From VFMC01 sp050248155 (GTDB lineage: Bacteria; Actinomycetota; Acidimicrobiia; Acidimicrobiales; Ilumatobacteraceae), in assembly GCA_050248155.1 (NCBI GenBank), contig JBFWSW010000014.1:1-64000 (forward strand): a stretch of DNA of 64,000 nucleotides. The letters are read 5' to 3'. Shown here one piece after another: positions 24,463 to 32,501 of the stretch. Numbering within the stretch: the first letter of the stretch is position 1; the number at the start of each line of letters is the position of its first letter. The notes beneath the pieces were generated by a model. It worked only from the letters and a program-made list of their open reading frames with translations. It searched no databases and was not told the DNA's origin. A program made the translations under genes and the position numbers.

Positions 24463-26517
24463 GTGCCATCCGCAGCCCCGACAGCGTCGACGCCACGTCC
24501 CCCGATCGCCAAGCAGGTGCCACACACCTGGCACCGGCCGACAGGAGACGCCGACGATCCGTGGGCGTGGTTGCGCGACCGCGACGATCCCGACACGATC
24601 GCCTACCTCGCAGCCGAGAACGCATACGCGGAGGCGTGGTTCGAACCCCACCGCCAACTGACCGAGACGCTGTTCGACGAGATCAAGTCGCGCGTCCAGG
24701 AGACCGACGTAGCCGTACCGGTGCGCAAGGACGACTGGTGGTACACCGTCCGGACGGAGGAGGGGCTGAGCTACGCGATCCACTGCCGCGGCAGCAGTCG
24801 CGAGTCGGCGACCGAGCACGTGCTCCTCGACGAGAACGTCGAGGCGGCCGGCACCGAGTACTTCTCGCTCGGCCTCTTCGAGGTGACGCCCGATCACGCC
24901 CGCGCCGCGTGGAGCAGCGATCTCGACGGCAGCGAGCTGTACACGTTGCGCATCCGCGACCTGGCGACGGGCACCGACGCCGCCGATGTCCTCACCGGTA
25001 CGTCGGCGTGGGGCGGCGCCGCGTGGTCGGCCGACGGGACCGAGCTCTTCTACATGATGCCCGACGACCAGATGCGCCCCTTCCAGGTGTGGCGGCACAC
25101 GATCGGGACCGCGCAGAGCGACGACGTCTGCGTCTACGAGGAACCCGACGAGCGGTTCTACGTGGGCGTCGAGCTCACCCGCAGCAACGAGTGGATCGTG
25201 ATCGAGTCGGCGAGCAAGCAGACGAGCGAAGCGTGGCTGATCCCGGCGTCCGATCCACACGCGAGCCTGCGGCGCGTACGCGACCGGGTGGAGGGCGTCG
25301 AGTACAGCATCGACCACTGGGGCGCCGACTTCGTCGTGCTGACGAACCTCGATGCCGAGGACTTCCGGGTGATGAGCGCGCCGCTCGATCAACCGGGGAC
25401 GTGGACCGAGCTGCTTCCGCACGTGGCCGGGCAGCGGATCACTGCGTGCGAGCCATTCGCCGATCATCTCGTCGTCCACGAGTGGGCCAACGCACAGCAG
25501 CGAGTGCGCGTCGTGCGGCGCGGCGGAGATGTCACCGTCATCGATCTCGGCGACGAGCCGCACGAGCTCGAGCTCGACGCCAACCCCGAGTGGCGCACGG
25601 CCACGCTCCGGTACGCGTACCAGTCGTTCACCACGCCGCTCTCGATCTTCGAGGTCGACCTCACCACCGACAAGCGCACGCTGCTGAAGCAGACCCCAGC
25701 GCCCAATGTCGAGCTCGACCGCTACGTCGCGACGCGAGAGTGGGCGACCGCCGGCGACGGGACACGGGTGCCGGTCGACATCGTCCGCCGGAAGGGCACC
25801 GAGGCGGACGGCCAGGCACCGTGCCTGGTGTTCGGCTACGGCAGCTACGAGTCGTCGATGCCCCCGTGGTTCAGCGTGAGTCGCATCTCGTTGCTCGATC
25901 GCGGATGGACCTGGGCACTGGTCCACCCGCGCGGGGGTGGCGAGCTGGGCCGCCGGTGGTACACCGACGGCAAGCTGTTGAACAAGCGGAACACCTTCAC
26001 CGACACGATCGCCTCGGTCGAGCACCTCATCGATGCCGGATGGGCCCACCGGGACCGCGTCGTCATCCGCGGCGGCAGCGCCGGCGGCCTGCTCGTCGGT
26101 GCGTGCATGACGATGCGTCCCGAGCTGTTCGCGGCAGTCGTCGCCGAGGTGCCGTTCGTCGACGCGGTCACGACGATGAGCGATCCGTCGCTGCCCTTGA
26201 CCATCACGGAGTGGGAGGAGTGGGGCGATCCACGCGACGAGCCCGCTGCCAGCTACATGCTCGCCTACTCGCCGTACGACAACACGGTGCCGCGCGACTA
26301 CCCGGCGTTGTACATCACCGCAGGTCTGAACGACCCACGCGTGAGCTACCACGAGCCGGCGAAGTGGTGCGCGAAGCTGCGCGCCGTGCGCACCAACGAC
26401 GCGCCGCTCGTCATGAGGACCGAGATGGGCGCCGGCCACGGAGGGCCGAGCGGGCGCTACAACGTGTGGCGCGACGAGGCCTTGGTCAGCACGTTTCTCC
26501 TCGTCGTCAACTCGTGA
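24463..26517 (+). CDS. Prolyl oligopeptidase family serine peptidase (oligopeptidase B-like)
   Basis: A 684-residue S9 peptidase with a beta-propeller N-terminal half and an alpha/beta-hydrolase C-terminal domain. The nucleophile is in RGGSAGGLLVGA and the histidine in GAGHGGPSGRY; HPRGGGELGRRWYTDGKLL is typical of oligopeptidase B, which cuts short peptides after basic residues. No signal peptide is seen. GTG at 24463 fits the -10 box. It overlaps the opposing MauE-like gene by 11 bases. Confidence 0.9.
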   Translation: MPSAAPTASTPRPPIAKQVPHTWHRPTGDADDPWAWLRDRDDPDTIAYLAAENAYAEAWFEPHRQLTETLFDEIKSRVQETDVAVPVRKDDWWYTVRTEEGLSYAIHCRGSSRESATEHVLLDENVEAAGTEYFSLGLFEVTPDHARAAWSSDLDGSELYTLRIRDLATGTDAADVLTGTSAWGGAAWSADGTELFYMMPDDQMRPFQVWRHTIGTAQSDDVCVYEEPDERFYVGVELTRSNEWIVIESASKQTSEAWLIPASDPHASLRRVRDRVEGVEYSIDHWGADFVVLTNLDAEDFRVMSAPLDQPGTWTELLPHVAGQRITACEPFADHLVVHEWANAQQRVRVVRRGGDVTVIDLGDEPHELELDANPEWRTATLRYAYQSFTTPLSIFEVDLTTDKRTLLKQTPAPNVELDRYVATREWATAGDGTRVPVDIVRRKGTEADGQAPCLVFGYGSYESSMPPWFSVSRISLLDRGWTWALVHPRGGGELGRRWYTDGKLLNKRNTFTDTIASVEHLIDAGWAHRDRVVIRGGSAGGLLVGACMTMRPELFAAVVAEVPFVDAVTTMSDPSLPLTITEWEEWGDPRDEPAASYMLAYSPYDNTVPRDYPALYITAGLNDPRVSYHEPAKWCAKLRAVRTNDAPLVMRTEMGAGHGGPSGRYNVWRDEALVSTFLLVVNS

Positions 26518-26890
26518 CGACGGCGACGACCGCGAGCGCCATCAGGACACCGTTGCGCACGACGTGATGCCAGCCGAGCGGTCGTGCGCTCCACGCTCCG
26601 AAGCACGCGCACGGTGGCCGGCGTCCCTGCCGGAGCGTTCGGGCGAGCAATGCCGTGAACGTCGCGAGCGTGACCAGCGCGACGGTGGCGGCCGCAGTAG
26701 GTGCGACGCCGGCGACGACCACTGCGCCGACCGCCAGCTCGAACCAGGGCACGAACATGGCGACCCCGGGCGGCACGCCCATCCGGCCGGCCTGCTCCGG
26801 CCACTCCCGACCGGCGTACACCTTGCTCGCACCGGCGAGCACGAAGACGACGCCGAGCACGACGCGAGCCACGATCTGGACGACGTGCAC
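26507..26890 (-). CDS. MauE/DoxX-like membrane protein
   Basis: A 127-residue, four-span membrane protein. The start HVVQIVARVVLGVVFVLAGA and a CACFG motif between spans three and four are characteristic of the MauE/DoxX group, linked to thiol-disulfide reactions in methylamine dehydrogenase maturation and other redox systems. GTG start. It follows the metallo-hydrolase gene by six bases, so the two form an operon. Confidence 0.78.
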   Translation of the reverse strand: MHVVQIVARVVLGVVFVLAGASKVYAGREWPEQAGRMGVPPGVAMFVPWFELAVGAVVVAGVAPTAAATVALVTLATFTALLARTLRQGRRPPCACFGAWSARPLGWHHVVRNGVLMALAVVAVVTS

Positions 26891-26896
26891 CGCAGG

Positions 26897-27757
26897 TCAA
26901 CCGAGCTCGACGGTCAGCCCCTCACGGGCGGTGATGACCTCGAGGCCCATCAGCCGCCCGGCCTTCGCGGCGCACTCGCCGAGCGCGTCGATGGCCTCGT
27001 CCGACCGCGTCGGATCGTGGTGGAACAGCGCGAGCTTGCGTGCGCGGCACTGGCCGGCGAACCACACGGCGTAATCGACGGTGCAGTGACCCCAGTCGAA
27101 CTTCCGGGCGAACTCGTCGGGTGTGTACTGCGAGTCGTGGATGAGCAGATCGACGTCGCGGGCGAGCTCGAGCGCCCCACCGCTCGCACGGAACGACCCG
27201 TCGTGGGGCTGCTGATGGTCGCTGATGTATGCGACACGGATCCCGTTCCACTCGACCCGGTAGCCGAGCGTCACCCCGACGTGGGGCACGACTCGTGCCA
27301 TGACCCGGGCGTCCCCGATCGAGAACTCGTCGTCGCCGACGTCGAAGAAGCGGAAGCTCCCGGGCCACTGATCGAGCGTGATCGGGAAGAGCGGTGGGCA
27401 GATGATCGACTGGAACACGTCGGTGACGGATCGGCCGTCGTCCTGGCGAGGCGCGTACACGTCGAGCTCGGCCCCGGGCTTGAGCATCGGCGTGAAGAAC
27501 GGCAGCCCCTGCGTGTGGTCCCAGTGCATGTGCGTGAGGAGGCACGTGCCGCGGAAGGAGCCGTCGTGTGGCTGAGTCGCTCCGAAGTAGCGGAGGCCGG
27601 TACCCATGTCGAACAGGATCGGTGATGCGCCGGGCACGTCGAGTGAGACGCACGACGTGTTGCCGCCGTATCGGACGATGTCATCGCCGTGGCACGGGGT
27701 GGAACCCCGAACTCCGTGGAACGTGACCCGGAACCCTGCTGAACCCCCGATCAGCAC
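26897..27757 (-). CDS. Metallo-beta-lactamase-fold hydrolase (RNase Z/PhnP-like branch)
   Basis: A 286-residue metallo-hydrolase starting FRVTFHGVRGSTP and carrying LLTHMHWDHTQG (H76, H78, D80, H81), YISDHQ and HHDPTRSD. The early GVRGSTP and long insert place it with the phosphodiesterase-like MBL proteins, not glyoxalase II. GTG at 27757 was chosen because the domain begins nine residues later; GTG codons at 27820 and 27832 would extend into the promoter of the divergent gene. Confidence 0.8.
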   Translation of the reverse strand: MLIGGSAGFRVTFHGVRGSTPCHGDDIVRYGGNTSCVSLDVPGASPILFDMGTGLRYFGATQPHDGSFRGTCLLTHMHWDHTQGLPFFTPMLKPGAELDVYAPRQDDGRSVTDVFQSIICPPLFPITLDQWPGSFRFFDVGDDEFSIGDARVMARVVPHVGVTLGYRVEWNGIRVAYISDHQQPHDGSFRASGGALELARDVDLLIHDSQYTPDEFARKFDWGHCTVDYAVWFAGQCRARKLALFHHDPTRSDEAIDALGECAAKAGRLMGLEVITAREGLTVELG

Positions 27758-27832
27758 ACGATAGGTGCGTGCGGAGCGGGAGGGAAACCCGTGCTCCGTG
27801 ACGTCCGTCGCAAGGCCCACGAGCGCGGTCAC

Positions 27833-27838
27833 TAGCGT
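27833..27838 (+). promoter_or_regulatory. -10 box TAGCGT of the thioredoxin-domain gene
   Basis: TAGCGT followed by eight bases and the GTG at 27847; leaderless arrangement. Confidence 0.45.
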
Positions 27839-27846
27839 GCTGCTCC

Positions 27847-29289
27847 GTGACCACTTCTGCCCCGACGCTCCCCGACGGACTGGTCGTCATCGTCAAGGAG
27901 GAGTGCGAGACGTGTCGCATGATCGCGCCGCTGCTGGCCGGCCTCGACGTGGCGGTCTACACACAGGACGATCCGACGTTCCCTCCCGATGTCGATCCGA
28001 TCCTCGATCAGGATCTCGCGGTCAGCTGGCACCACGACATCGAGACGGTTCCGACGCTCATCCGGGTCGCCGACGGCCGCGAGGTCGAGCGCACCGTCGG
28101 TTGGTCGCGAGCGGAGTGGCAGCGCATCACCGGCATCGCCGACCTCGGCAACGAGCTGCCCGTCATGCGCCCAGGGTGTGGGTCGATGAGCGTCGATCCC
28201 GATCGCGTCGATGCCCTGCGTGCTCGGTTCAGCGGGCACATGCTGACATCGCGACGCATCGAGCTGGCCGACCTCGACGACGAGATGGAGCTGCTGTTCG
28301 ATCGTGGCTTCACCGATGGCTTGCCCGTCGTCCCGCCGACCGAGGAGCGCGTGCTGCGCATGTTGCAGGGCACGACACGTGAGGCCGCCGACATCGTCGC
28401 CGTGGTCCCTCCCGATCTCGTCCCGGTGACCGTCGAGAAGATCGCGATCAATGCCGTGATGGCCGGTTGCAAGCCCGAGTACCTCCCCTGGGTGATCGCC
28501 GCGGTCGAGGCTGTCTGCACCGACGCGTTCAACATCCACGGCGTGCTCGCGACCACGATGCCCGTCGGGCCGGTGATCATCTGCAACGGGCCCGGCACGA
28601 GAGCGATCGGGATGAACAGCGGTGGCAACGTCCTCGGCCAGGGCAACCGAGCGAACCTCACCATCGGCCGCGCCGTGCAGCTCGTGGTGCGCAACGTCGG
28701 CGGCGGGCGGCCCGGGGAGGTCGATCGAGCGACCCACGGCAACCCGGGGAAGCTGTCGTTCTGCTTCGCCGAGCTCGAGTCGCCGTCACCGTTCACCCCG
28801 CTCGCCACCAGCCTGGGCCTCCCCGATGGCACGAACGCGCTCACGGTCTTCGCGGGCGAGGGACCGCGGTGCATCGTCGATCAGGCAGCGCGCGATCCCG
28901 AGTCGCTCGCCACGTCGTTCGCCGCCTGCCTGCGCAGCCTCCACCATCCGAAGTTGGTGATGGGGTTCGACGTCGTGCTCGTGGTCGGGCCCGAGCACGG
29001 TCGGGTCTTCGCCGAAGCAGGCTGGGACAGGGACCGCTTGCTCGCCGCGTTGCACGATCGCCTGCAACTGCCCGGGACCGAGCTCGTGCGCGGCGCAGGG
29101 GGCATGGCCGAGGGGATCCCCGAGCGGCTGCGCGACCTGACCCTCGGCAAGTTCCGCCCGGGCGGCATCCTCGTCGTGCACGCCGGGGGCGGCGCCGGGT
29201 TGTTCTCCGCGATCATCGGGGGCTGGGTGAACGGAGAGGTCGGCTCTGCCCCCGTCACGGTGACCGTCGACGGACCTCGCGGTGGATAG
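27847..29289 (+). CDS. Thioredoxin-domain protein, partner of a UGSC selenoprotein
   Basis: A 480-residue two-part protein. Residues 12-100 look like a thioredoxin fold with the redox pair C20-C23 (KEECETCRMI) and a cis-proline-like VPTLI. Residues 130-480 form a large domain I cannot name, with GFTDGLPVVPPTEERVLRML, MAGCKPEYLPWVIAAVEAVC and several glycine-rich loops. It stops nine bases before a UGSC-family selenoprotein gene. A joint role in thiol or selenol redox chemistry is likely, with the CxxC pair perhaps reducing the selenoprotein. This is inference from order and motifs. Confidence 0.72.
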   Translation: MTTSAPTLPDGLVVIVKEECETCRMIAPLLAGLDVAVYTQDDPTFPPDVDPILDQDLAVSWHHDIETVPTLIRVADGREVERTVGWSRAEWQRITGIADLGNELPVMRPGCGSMSVDPDRVDALRARFSGHMLTSRRIELADLDDEMELLFDRGFTDGLPVVPPTEERVLRMLQGTTREAADIVAVVPPDLVPVTVEKIAINAVMAGCKPEYLPWVIAAVEAVCTDAFNIHGVLATTMPVGPVIICNGPGTRAIGMNSGGNVLGQGNRANLTIGRAVQLVVRNVGGGRPGEVDRATHGNPGKLSFCFAELESPSPFTPLATSLGLPDGTNALTVFAGEGPRCIVDQAARDPESLATSFAACLRSLHHPKLVMGFDVVLVVGPEHGRVFAEAGWDRDRLLAALHDRLQLPGTELVRGAGGMAEGIPERLRDLTLGKFRPGGILVVHAGGGAGLFSAIIGGWVNGEVGSAPVTVTVDGPRGG

Positions 29290-29292
29290 GGT
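29287..29292 (+). promoter_or_regulatory. -10 box TAGGGT before the selenoprotein gene
   Basis: TAGGGT overlaps the upstream stop codon and is six bases before the ATG at 29299, so the selenoprotein gene may also have its own leaderless promoter. Confidence 0.4.
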
Positions 29293-29298
29293 GCGGCC

Positions 29299-29820
29299 AT
29301 GAGCAAGGTCCTGCTCGACCCCACCGGTGAGCAGCGCGTCACCGAGCGCACGCGCCTCGATCGACCCGCCGGGGTCGCGGGTCACACCATCGCCCTTCTC
29401 GACATCTCCAAGCCACGCGGCGACGTGTTCCTCGATCAGCTCGAGGTGCGGCTCACAGACGCCGGTGCCACCGTCCGCCGCTATCGGAAGCCCACCTTCG
29501 CCAAGCCGGCACCGGTCGACCTGCGGCACGAGATCGCGACGCAGTGCACGTTGGTGATCGAAGCGCTCGCCGATTGAGGCAGCTGCACGTCGTGCAGTGT
29601 GCACGACATCGTCGATCTCGAGGCACGAGGTGTGCCGGGTGTGTTCGTCGCGTCCGAGCAGTTCGTCGTCGCGGCCGAGGCGCAGTCGACCTCGCTCGGC
29701 TTCCCGACCGTGGCCCGGGTGTTCACGCCGCACCCCATCCAGGATCGGACCGACGACGAGATCCGCGCTTACGCGGACGCGGCGTTCGCCGCCATCGTCG
29801 CCGAGATCACCGCCCCCTGA
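29299..29820 (+). CDS. UGSC-family selenoprotein (in-frame TGA read as selenocysteine)
   Basis: The frame from ATG 29299 meets a TGA at 29575-29577 and then stays open for 80 codons to TGA 29818. Read through, it gives 173 residues with U93-G-S-C96-T-S-C99, the motif that names the UGSC (seleno)protein family. Protein on both sides of the TGA is family-like: TLVIEALAD before and SVHDIVDLEARGVPGVFV after. A perfect 8-bp hairpin starts 11 bases after the TGA. The role of the family is not known; a redox function at U93/C96 is likely. An automatic caller would truncate it at residue 92. Confidence 0.88.
29575..29577 (+). other. Selenocysteine codon (in-frame TGA, residue 93)
   Basis: TGA flanked by GAT and GGC AGC TGC, giving D-U-G-S-C. 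In UGSC homologues this position is Sec or Cys, so the codon marks a conserved catalytic site, not a stop. Confidence 0.85.
29589..29607 (+). promoter_or_regulatory. Bacterial SECIS-like hairpin
   Basis: GTCGTGCA and TGCACGAC form a perfect 8-bp stem around loop GTG. The loop begins 20 bases after the TGA, inside the usual 16-37 base range, and its first base is G as in the bacterial SECIS consensus. A competing 6-bp stem (29583-29597) has a loop too close to the TGA. SelB binding is inferred. Confidence 0.72.
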
Positions 29821-29843
29821 TCGAACCCTCGAGCTGACGGAGG

Positions 29844-30746
29844 TCAGCCGGGCAGGCGCACGAGGTCGCCGTCGGTGACGACGAGACCGTCGCGCACGAG
29901 GTCGGCCAGCAAGCGGCGGGCCGTCGCCTCGTCGCGCTGCATGGTCTCGGCGATGATCGACGCGCTCACGGTTCCCGACTGCAGGGCACGCATCAGCCGA
30001 CCGCGCGCCTGACGTTCGCTGCCGTCGAAGCGCGCTTGGCGCGCGCTCACCCGCGCCGAGCCGATCGCCGGATCGTCGCCGATGCCCCGCCAGGCACACA
30101 TCGGCTGTGCGGGGCATTCCCCGCAACCCGGCTTCGACGGCCTGCACAGCACAGCGCCGAGGTCCATGATCGTCTGGTTCCACACCCACGAGTCGCCACG
30201 CGGCAGTGCTGCGTCGGCACATGCCTGCACCTCGCGCGGCGAGAGCGACCGACCGGCCGTGCGCGCGTACACCCGAGCGATGTTCGTGTCGACCACGGCA
30301 GCATCCGACTCGAACGCGAAAGCCAGCAGCGCCCGTGCCGTGTAGGGGCCGACGCCGGGCAACTCGAGCAGCCCGTCGAGCGTCTGCGGGAACGCGCCCT
30401 GCTCGGTGACCGCCGTGGCGGCCGCGTGCAGGTTGCGCGCCCGTCGTGGATAGCCGAGCCCGTGCCAGAGACGCAGCACGTCGCCGAGCGTCGCCGCGGC
30501 GCACGCCGCCGGCGTCGGGAAACGCTCGAGGAACTGGAGGTACTTCGGGATGACGCGCGCGACCTGGGTCTGCTGCAGCATCACCTCGCTGACCAGGATC
30601 TCCCAGGGGTCACGCGAGCGACGCCAGGGCAGGTCGCGCAGTCGTGGCTCGCCCCACGCGAGGACGGCGTCGGTGAACGCAGTCAGCTCCAGGCGGCGTC
30701 CCCGTCGTAGGGTCGAGCACGTTCCGGCAGGAACTCGCGCTTCCAC
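29844..30746 (-). CDS. mutY: A/G-specific adenine DNA glycosylase MutY
   Basis: MutY removes adenine opposite 8-oxoguanine. The helix-hairpin-helix LPGVGPYTARALLAFAF, catalytic Glu in SEVMLQQTQV, Asp in VVDTNIARVYAR and the [4Fe-4S] cysteines C-x6-C-x2-C-x5-C (CRPSKPGCGECPAQPMC) are intact. The usual C-terminal MutT-like domain is missing and replaced by a short winged-helix-like tail (IIAETMQRDEATARRLLADL). The start is uncertain: GTG at 30746 gives 300 residues and a 64-base overlap with the MaoC gene; the conserved part begins near 30690, where only CTG codons occur. Confidence 0.88.
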   Translation of the reverse strand: MEARVPAGTCSTLRRGRRLELTAFTDAVLAWGEPRLRDLPWRRSRDPWEILVSEVMLQQTQVARVIPKYLQFLERFPTPAACAAATLGDVLRLWHGLGYPRRARNLHAAATAVTEQGAFPQTLDGLLELPGVGPYTARALLAFAFESDAAVVDTNIARVYARTAGRSLSPREVQACADAALPRGDSWVWNQTIMDLGAVLCRPSKPGCGECPAQPMCAWRGIGDDPAIGSARVSARQARFDGSERQARGRLMRALQSGTVSASIIAETMQRDEATARRLLADLVRDGLVVTDGDLVRLPG

Positions 30747-31195
30747 ACCATCACCCGGCGGCGGAAGTAGCACACCTCCTTGCCGTCCTGGTTGAAGCCC
30801 TTCGACTCGACGGTGACGATGCCACGATCGGGCTTCGACTTGCTCTCCTGCACGTCGAGCACACGGGTCTCGGCATGGATCGTGTCCCCGTGGAACGTGG
30901 GGAACTTGTGCTGCAGGGTCTCGACCTCGAGGTTGGCGATGGCTGCACCGCTGACGTCGGGCACGCTCATGCCGAGCACCAACGAGTAGACGAGGTTGCC
31001 GACCACGACGTTGCGACCCTGCACGCTGCTGCTCGCGAACCAGTCGTTCGTGTGCAGCGGGTGGTGGTTCATCGTGATCATGCAGAACAGGTGGTCGTCG
31101 TACTCGGTGATGGTCTTCCCCGGCCAGTGGCGGTAGACGTCGCCGACGACGAAGTCCTCGAGGCATCTGCCGAACGGACGTTCATGAACGGTCAT
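30683..31195 (-). CDS. MaoC-family enoyl-CoA hydratase
   Basis: A 170-residue hot-dog-fold hydratase. The active-site helix reads ITEYDDHLFCMITMNHHPLH, with the Asp-His pair of MaoC hydratases, followed by VVVGNLVYSLVLG. Enzymes of this type hydrate crotonyl-, mesaconyl- or methylfumaryl-CoA. Mesaconyl-CoA would fit the malyl-CoA lyase and methylsuccinyl-CoA-dehydrogenase-like genes 4-10 kb away, but that is inferred. ATG at 31195. Confidence 0.82.
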   Translation of the reverse strand: MTVHERPFGRCLEDFVVGDVYRHWPGKTITEYDDHLFCMITMNHHPLHTNDWFASSSVQGRNVVVGNLVYSLVLGMSVPDVSGAAIANLEVETLQHKFPTFHGDTIHAETRVLDVQESKSKPDRGIVTVESKGFNQDGKEVCYFRRRVMVWKREFLPERARPYDGDAAWS

Positions 31196-31205
31196 GACGC
31201 CGACG

Positions 31206-32450
31206 TTAGCGGTCGGCTTCGCCCGACTCCCTGGCCGTCTGCGGCACCGGTCGTGATGCCGACGACATCGGGGGCCGACCCGGACGATGCCCGAACCGGA
31301 CGGCGAAGTCGAAGGCACGCTCGGGGTTCAGGGCCTCGTCTGCGGCCAGGTCGCGCAGGCGCTTCAACCGCTCGCGGCGCTCGATGCTCCACGGCCCGAC
31401 GCGCAGCGAGGCGTAGAGCACTCCACCGAGCACGATGGGGAAGAAGAACTGCGCCAAGCGGTAGGTGGCCACGCCGAGCACTGCCGTCGATCGGGTGAGG
31501 CCGAAGCCCACGAGCGCAGAGGGAAGACCGACGTCGATGACGCCCAACCCACCCGGCGTGATGGGGATGACGGCGAGGACGTTCACGAGTCCGAAGGCGA
31601 CGAGCAGCGCGTCGACGTCGGTCGTGACTCCGAAGGCTCGGAGGAAGACCCACAGGGCGGCGGCGTCGAGCAACCAGTTCGCTGCGGCCCACCCCACGAC
31701 CCGTCCGAGCAGCTGGCGGTCGGAGGCGAGCTCTTCGAGGCGACCGCCGATGTGGCGAACCCCTGCAGCAGCGCGGTTCTCGTTGAGGCGCAGCTTGCGG
31801 GCGATCCAGCGCAGCAGGCGCTCGGCCCGGCCCTGCCCTTCGAGCAGGCTGAAGATCAGTCCGGCCGCGAAGGCCATCAGCAGCACCCCGGACACGGCTG
31901 CCGTGGCGTACCCACCGTTGACGCCGCGGATCGGGATCGAGATGACCAGGGAGATCCAGAACAACACGTTCAGCACGACGGCCGACGTGAGCCCGGCCGT
32001 CGCCAGCGCGAACCCGGCGTCGGGACCGGGCACGCCCGACAGGGTGATCAGCCGGTAGCCGAGCGCCGATCCCGCTGCGCTGCCACCCGGGACGATGCTC
32101 GACAGCGCCTTGGTGCTCATCTGGATGCGGAACAGCCGCCACGTCGAGAGGATGTGTCCCGCTTCGCCGAGCGAGGCGCGAGTGAGCAGCGTGTAGGCGT
32201 AGAGGGCGGCGATCTCGAGACCGAGCCCGGTCAGCAGGAGGAACGGGTTGACGTCACGCAGCTCGGCTGCGGCGCTGCGGACGCCAGGGATGACGGTGAC
32301 GAGCGCGAAGTACACGACGACGACGACCAGCAGCAGCTTGAGCGTCAGCCGAAACGATCGGAACCGTCGCGGTCGCGGAGGACCGCCGGTGTCATCGAGC
32401 GAGACGCGCGGCAGCTCCCCAGTCGCCGGCTCGTCGTACTCGAATGCCAT
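31206..32450 (-). CDS. Lysylphosphatidylglycerol-synthase-type (flippase-like) membrane protein
   Basis: A 414-residue membrane protein of the UPF0104/LPG-synthase TM family, with about eight spans. Landmarks are SSIVPGGSAAGSALGYRLI and the late ITPGGLGVIDVGLPSALVGF, which repeat the PGGxG theme of the family. The N-terminal 30 residues and C-terminal 50 are polar. No LPG-synthase soluble domain follows, so a lipid or glycolipid transport role is likelier. ATG at 32450; a TTG 11 codons upstream is possible. Confidence 0.82.
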   Translation of the reverse strand: MAFEYDEPATGELPRVSLDDTGGPPRPRRFRSFRLTLKLLLVVVVVYFALVTVIPGVRSAAAELRDVNPFLLLTGLGLEIAALYAYTLLTRASLGEAGHILSTWRLFRIQMSTKALSSIVPGGSAAGSALGYRLITLSGVPGPDAGFALATAGLTSAVVLNVLFWISLVISIPIRGVNGGYATAAVSGVLLMAFAAGLIFSLLEGQGRAERLLRWIARKLRLNENRAAAGVRHIGGRLEELASDRQLLGRVVGWAAANWLLDAAALWVFLRAFGVTTDVDALLVAFGLVNVLAVIPITPGGLGVIDVGLPSALVGFGLTRSTAVLGVATYRLAQFFFPIVLGGVLYASLRVGPWSIERRERLKRLRDLAADEALNPERAFDFAVRFGHRPGRPPMSSASRPVPQTARESGEADR

Positions 32451-32501
32451 CCCTCTTTGATAGTCGATGAGGGCCGCGTCCAAACACCACCACGTGCGGT
32501 G

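Noticed and set aside
29575..29577. A nonsense mutation or two adjacent small genes instead of a selenoprotein
   Set aside because: Both sides match one protein family with Sec or Cys at this place, and a SECIS-like hairpin follows. A separate gene starting at GTG 29599 would lack a promoter and ribosome-binding site and would lose the conserved GSC motif.
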